Shown piece by piece: positions 5,205 to 7,354 of a stretch of 7,354 nt of DNA. Each line of letters begins with the position of its first letter. The first letter of the stretch is position 1. Position numbers and translations under genes: made by a program. The notes beneath the pieces were generated by a model. It saw only the letters and a program-made list of their open reading frames with translations. It did no database searches and had not been told where the DNA came from. Origin of the DNA: Ruminococcus sp. UBA5884 (GTDB lineage: Bacteria; Bacillota; Clostridia; Oscillospirales; Ruminococcaceae); the NCBI GenBank assembly GCA_002431975.1, contig DJFA01000080.1:1815-9168 (forward strand), read 5' to 3'.

Positions 5205-7354
5205 ATGCAGTACGGACATTTTGACCTTGCACGCAAGGAATATGTTATAACAAAATCTGATACGCCTGCTCCATGGGCGAACTATCTCGGTTCTCCGGAA
5301 TACGGTGCTATTATCTCAAATAATGCAGGCGGCTACAGCTTTGTAAAATCCGGTGCAAACGGAAGAATAACAAGATACCGCTTCAATTCTGACATGGCTC
5401 TGCCGGGACGCTACATATATATAAGGGATAATGATATCAGTGATTACTGGTCAGCCTCATGGCAGCCTGTTGCAAAGCCTCTTGACAAGTATAAAAGCGA
5501 ATGCCGTCACGGCACTGGCTATACTGTAATATCTTCTGAATATGAAAATATCAGTACTGAAACATCTTATTATGTTCCTATGAATGAAACATATGAGGTA
5601 TGGCGTATTATCATAAAGAATAATGATTCAAAGACAAGAAATCTTTCAGTTTTCGGATTTATTGAGTTTACAAACGAAGACAACTATGAACAGGACCAGA
5701 TAAATCTCCAGTATTCACTCTTTACAAACAGAACTGAATTTGATGAAAACAAGATTATTCAGCATATAACTGAAAATGACAAAAAAGATGAAACAGGTTC
5801 AAACCATCTTGAACGCTGCTTCGGAATGACAGGTGCAAAGGTAACCGCATACAACGGAAATCTTTCAAGCTTCATCGGTTCATACAGAACATATTCAAAC
5901 CCGATAGCCGTCGAAAGAGGAAAATGTGACAATGTTACAAACTATAACCTCAATGCCTGTGGTGCATTGCAGTCTGATATAACTCTTGAAGCCGGTCAGT
6001 CAAAGGAGCTTATATACATTTTAGGCAGAAAAAATGCTGCGGAAGCCAATGAGATAATCGCAAGATACCAGCAGAGAGAAAGAGTTGATGTTGAAATCGG
6101 CGAACTCAAGCATTACTGGCATGAAAAGCTTGACAACTTCAGGGTAAATACTCCAAGCAATGAATTTAACAATATGATAAACGTATGGAACGCATATCAG
6201 TGCTTTATAACATTTGTATGGTCAAGAGCTGCTTCATTTGTATACTGCGGACTCAGAAACGGCTATGGCTACAGAGATACAGTTCAGGATATACAGGGAA
6301 TTATACATCTTGACCCTGATATGGCTCTTGAAAAGATAAGATTCATGCTTTCAGCACAGGTAAACAACGGTGCAGGTCTGCCGCTTGTAAAATTCAATCA
6401 TAATGCCGGACATGAGGATACTCCTGATGATGCTTCATATGTAAAGGCTACCGGTCACCCGTCATACCGTGCAGATGATGCTCTGTGGCTGTTCCCTACA
6501 ATTGTCAAGTATATAGGCGAAACAGGAAACAAGGAATTTCTTGAAGAAGTTATCGTATATGCAAACGGCGGTGAAGCTACAGTTTATGAACATCTCAAGA
6601 AAGCAATAGATTTTTCAATGAATCATCTTGGAAACCACAATATGCCTGCCGGACTTCACGCTGACTGGAATGACTGTCTGCGTCTTGGTGCAAAGGGTGA
6701 ATCAACATTTGTTGCTTTCCAGCTCTATTATGCAATGACAATAATCAGAAAAATGGCTCAGGAAAAAAATGATTCTGATTATATCGCATATATCGACAAG
6801 GTACAGTCTGAACTTCATGATGCACTTTCAGAATGCTGGGACGATGACAGATGGATAAGAGGTATCCGTGAGGACGGTGTTATTGTCGGTGCTAAAAAAG
6901 ACCCTGAGGCCAATATGTGGCTTAATCCGCAGAGCTGGGGCGTAATTTCAGGTTTTGCCGACAGCGAAAAGGCTGAAATTTCAATGGAAAGCGTTCACAG
7001 GCTTCTCAATACACCATACGGAGTAAAACTTCTTGAACCTCCGTATGCTGACCACTGGTTTGACGGAGCATTAATGCATATATATCCTCTTGACACAAAG
7101 GAAAACGGCGGTATATTCTCTCAGACTCAGGGCTGGGCAATTCTTGCCGAATCACTCCTCGGACACGGAAACAGAGCATTTGAATATTTCACTGAAAGTT
7201 CTCCTGCCTGCATGAATGACAAGGCTGAAATAAGAGGCATTGAACCATATGCACATGGTCAGTTCACAGAATCAAAACGTTCTGATTTTGAAGGACGTTC
7301 ACACGTTCACTGGCTTACAGGAACAGCTTCAACTGTAATGGTAGGCTGTATTGA
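5205..7354 (+). CDS. GH94 glycoside phosphorylase (cellobiose/chitobiose phosphorylase-type), 3' end cut
   Basis: The first 716 codons of an enzyme whose family is usually about 800 residues; the gene runs off the window with no stop. GH94 enzymes cleave a beta-linked disaccharide or oligosaccharide with phosphate, giving sugar 1-phosphate in the cytoplasm; no signal peptide is present, consistent with this. Seen: the N-terminal family signature (YGHFD, PWANYLG, NAGGYSF), GYRDTVQD (355-362) for sugar binding, DWND (487-490) carrying the catalytic acid Asp, and WLTGTAS (703-709) in the phosphate region. At residue 640, in IFSQ, a Gln replaces the His I recall in cellobiose and chitobiose phosphorylases (IFCH, IFSH). 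The N-terminal part (SDYWSASWQPVAKPLD) recalls diacetylchitobiose phosphorylase, so cellobiose specificity is likely from context but not secure. GGAG at 5191-5194, 10 nt upstream, fixes the start. Confidence 0.85.
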   Translation, partial: MQYGHFDLARKEYVITKSDTPAPWANYLGSPEYGAIISNNAGGYSFVKSGANGRITRYRFNSDMALPGRYIYIRDNDISDYWSASWQPVAKPLDKYKSECRHGTGYTVISSEYENISTETSYYVPMNETYEVWRIIIKNNDSKTRNLSVFGFIEFTNEDNYEQDQINLQYSLFTNRTEFDENKIIQHITENDKKDETGSNHLERCFGMTGAKVTAYNGNLSSFIGSYRTYSNPIAVERGKCDNVTNYNLNACGALQSDITLEAGQSKELIYILGRKNAAEANEIIARYQQRERVDVEIGELKHYWHEKLDNFRVNTPSNEFNNMINVWNAYQCFITFVWSRAASFVYCGLRNGYGYRDTVQDIQGIIHLDPDMALEKIRFMLSAQVNNGAGLPLVKFNHNAGHEDTPDDASYVKATGHPSYRADDALWLFPTIVKYIGETGNKEFLEEVIVYANGGEATVYEHLKKAIDFSMNHLGNHNMPAGLHADWNDCLRLGAKGESTFVAFQLYYAMTIIRKMAQEKNDSDYIAYIDKVQSELHDALSECWDDDRWIRGIREDGVIVGAKKDPEANMWLNPQSWGVISGFADSEKAEISMESVHRLLNTPYGVKLLEPPYADHWFDGALMHIYPLDTKENGGIFSQTQGWAILAESLLGHGNRAFEYFTESSPACMNDKAEIRGIEPYAHGQFTESKRSDFEGRSHVHWLTGTASTVMVGCI

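Noticed and set aside
1..7354. CRISPR array, tRNA/rRNA or insertion sequence
   Set aside because: No regularly spaced direct repeats, no tRNA-like cloverleaf and no transposase-like coding sequence were seen.

Overview
The window looks like part of a low-GC, cellulosome- or amylosome-type gut or rumen Firmicute, most likely Ruminococcus. It encodes cohesin and dockerin modules, a sortase-type anchor, a GH94 glycoside phosphorylase, and strong Firmicute-style promoters and Shine-Dalgarno sites. The species cannot be fixed from the sequence alone.

Layout: positions 1-195 hold no credible gene, only a palindromic repeat of the dispersed intergenic type. Positions 196-3383 form one leftward transcription unit. 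Two good promoters (3355-3383 and 3241-3269) drive two paralogous cohesin-dockerin adaptor proteins (2366-3187, then 1388-2302) and a single-cohesin protein with a C-terminal sortase-like anchor (252-1313). A strong intrinsic terminator at 196-235 closes the unit. Positions 3568-3942 encode a small zinc-ribbon, single-pass membrane protein, and 4059-4970 a U32-peptidase-like, cysteine-rich protein. Both run leftward from their own promoters. From 5205 rightward runs a GH94 phosphorylase that is cut by the window edge. It is transcribed divergently from the U32-like gene across a 234-bp region holding two back-to-back promoters.

Inferred joint role: the three scaffoldin genes encode a minimal non-catalytic assembly kit. 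The anchor would be held on the cell surface. The adaptors' near-identical dockerins would plug into one cohesin type, possibly the anchor's, and the adaptors' cohesins would capture enzymes or other dockerin proteins. The GH94 enzyme would phosphorolyse the imported disaccharide (cellobiose-like or chitobiose-like) in the cytoplasm. The zinc-ribbon and U32-like genes have no demonstrated link to this pathway.

Points most worth following: the compact adaptor-adaptor-anchor operon; a Shine-Dalgarno 37 nt upstream of the second adaptor's start with a hairpin in between; a Gln where recalled GH94 enzymes carry a phosphate-contacting His; duplicated acidic TTLL motifs in the zinc-ribbon protein; and a promoter form (TTGACT-17-TATAAT) that recurs three times.
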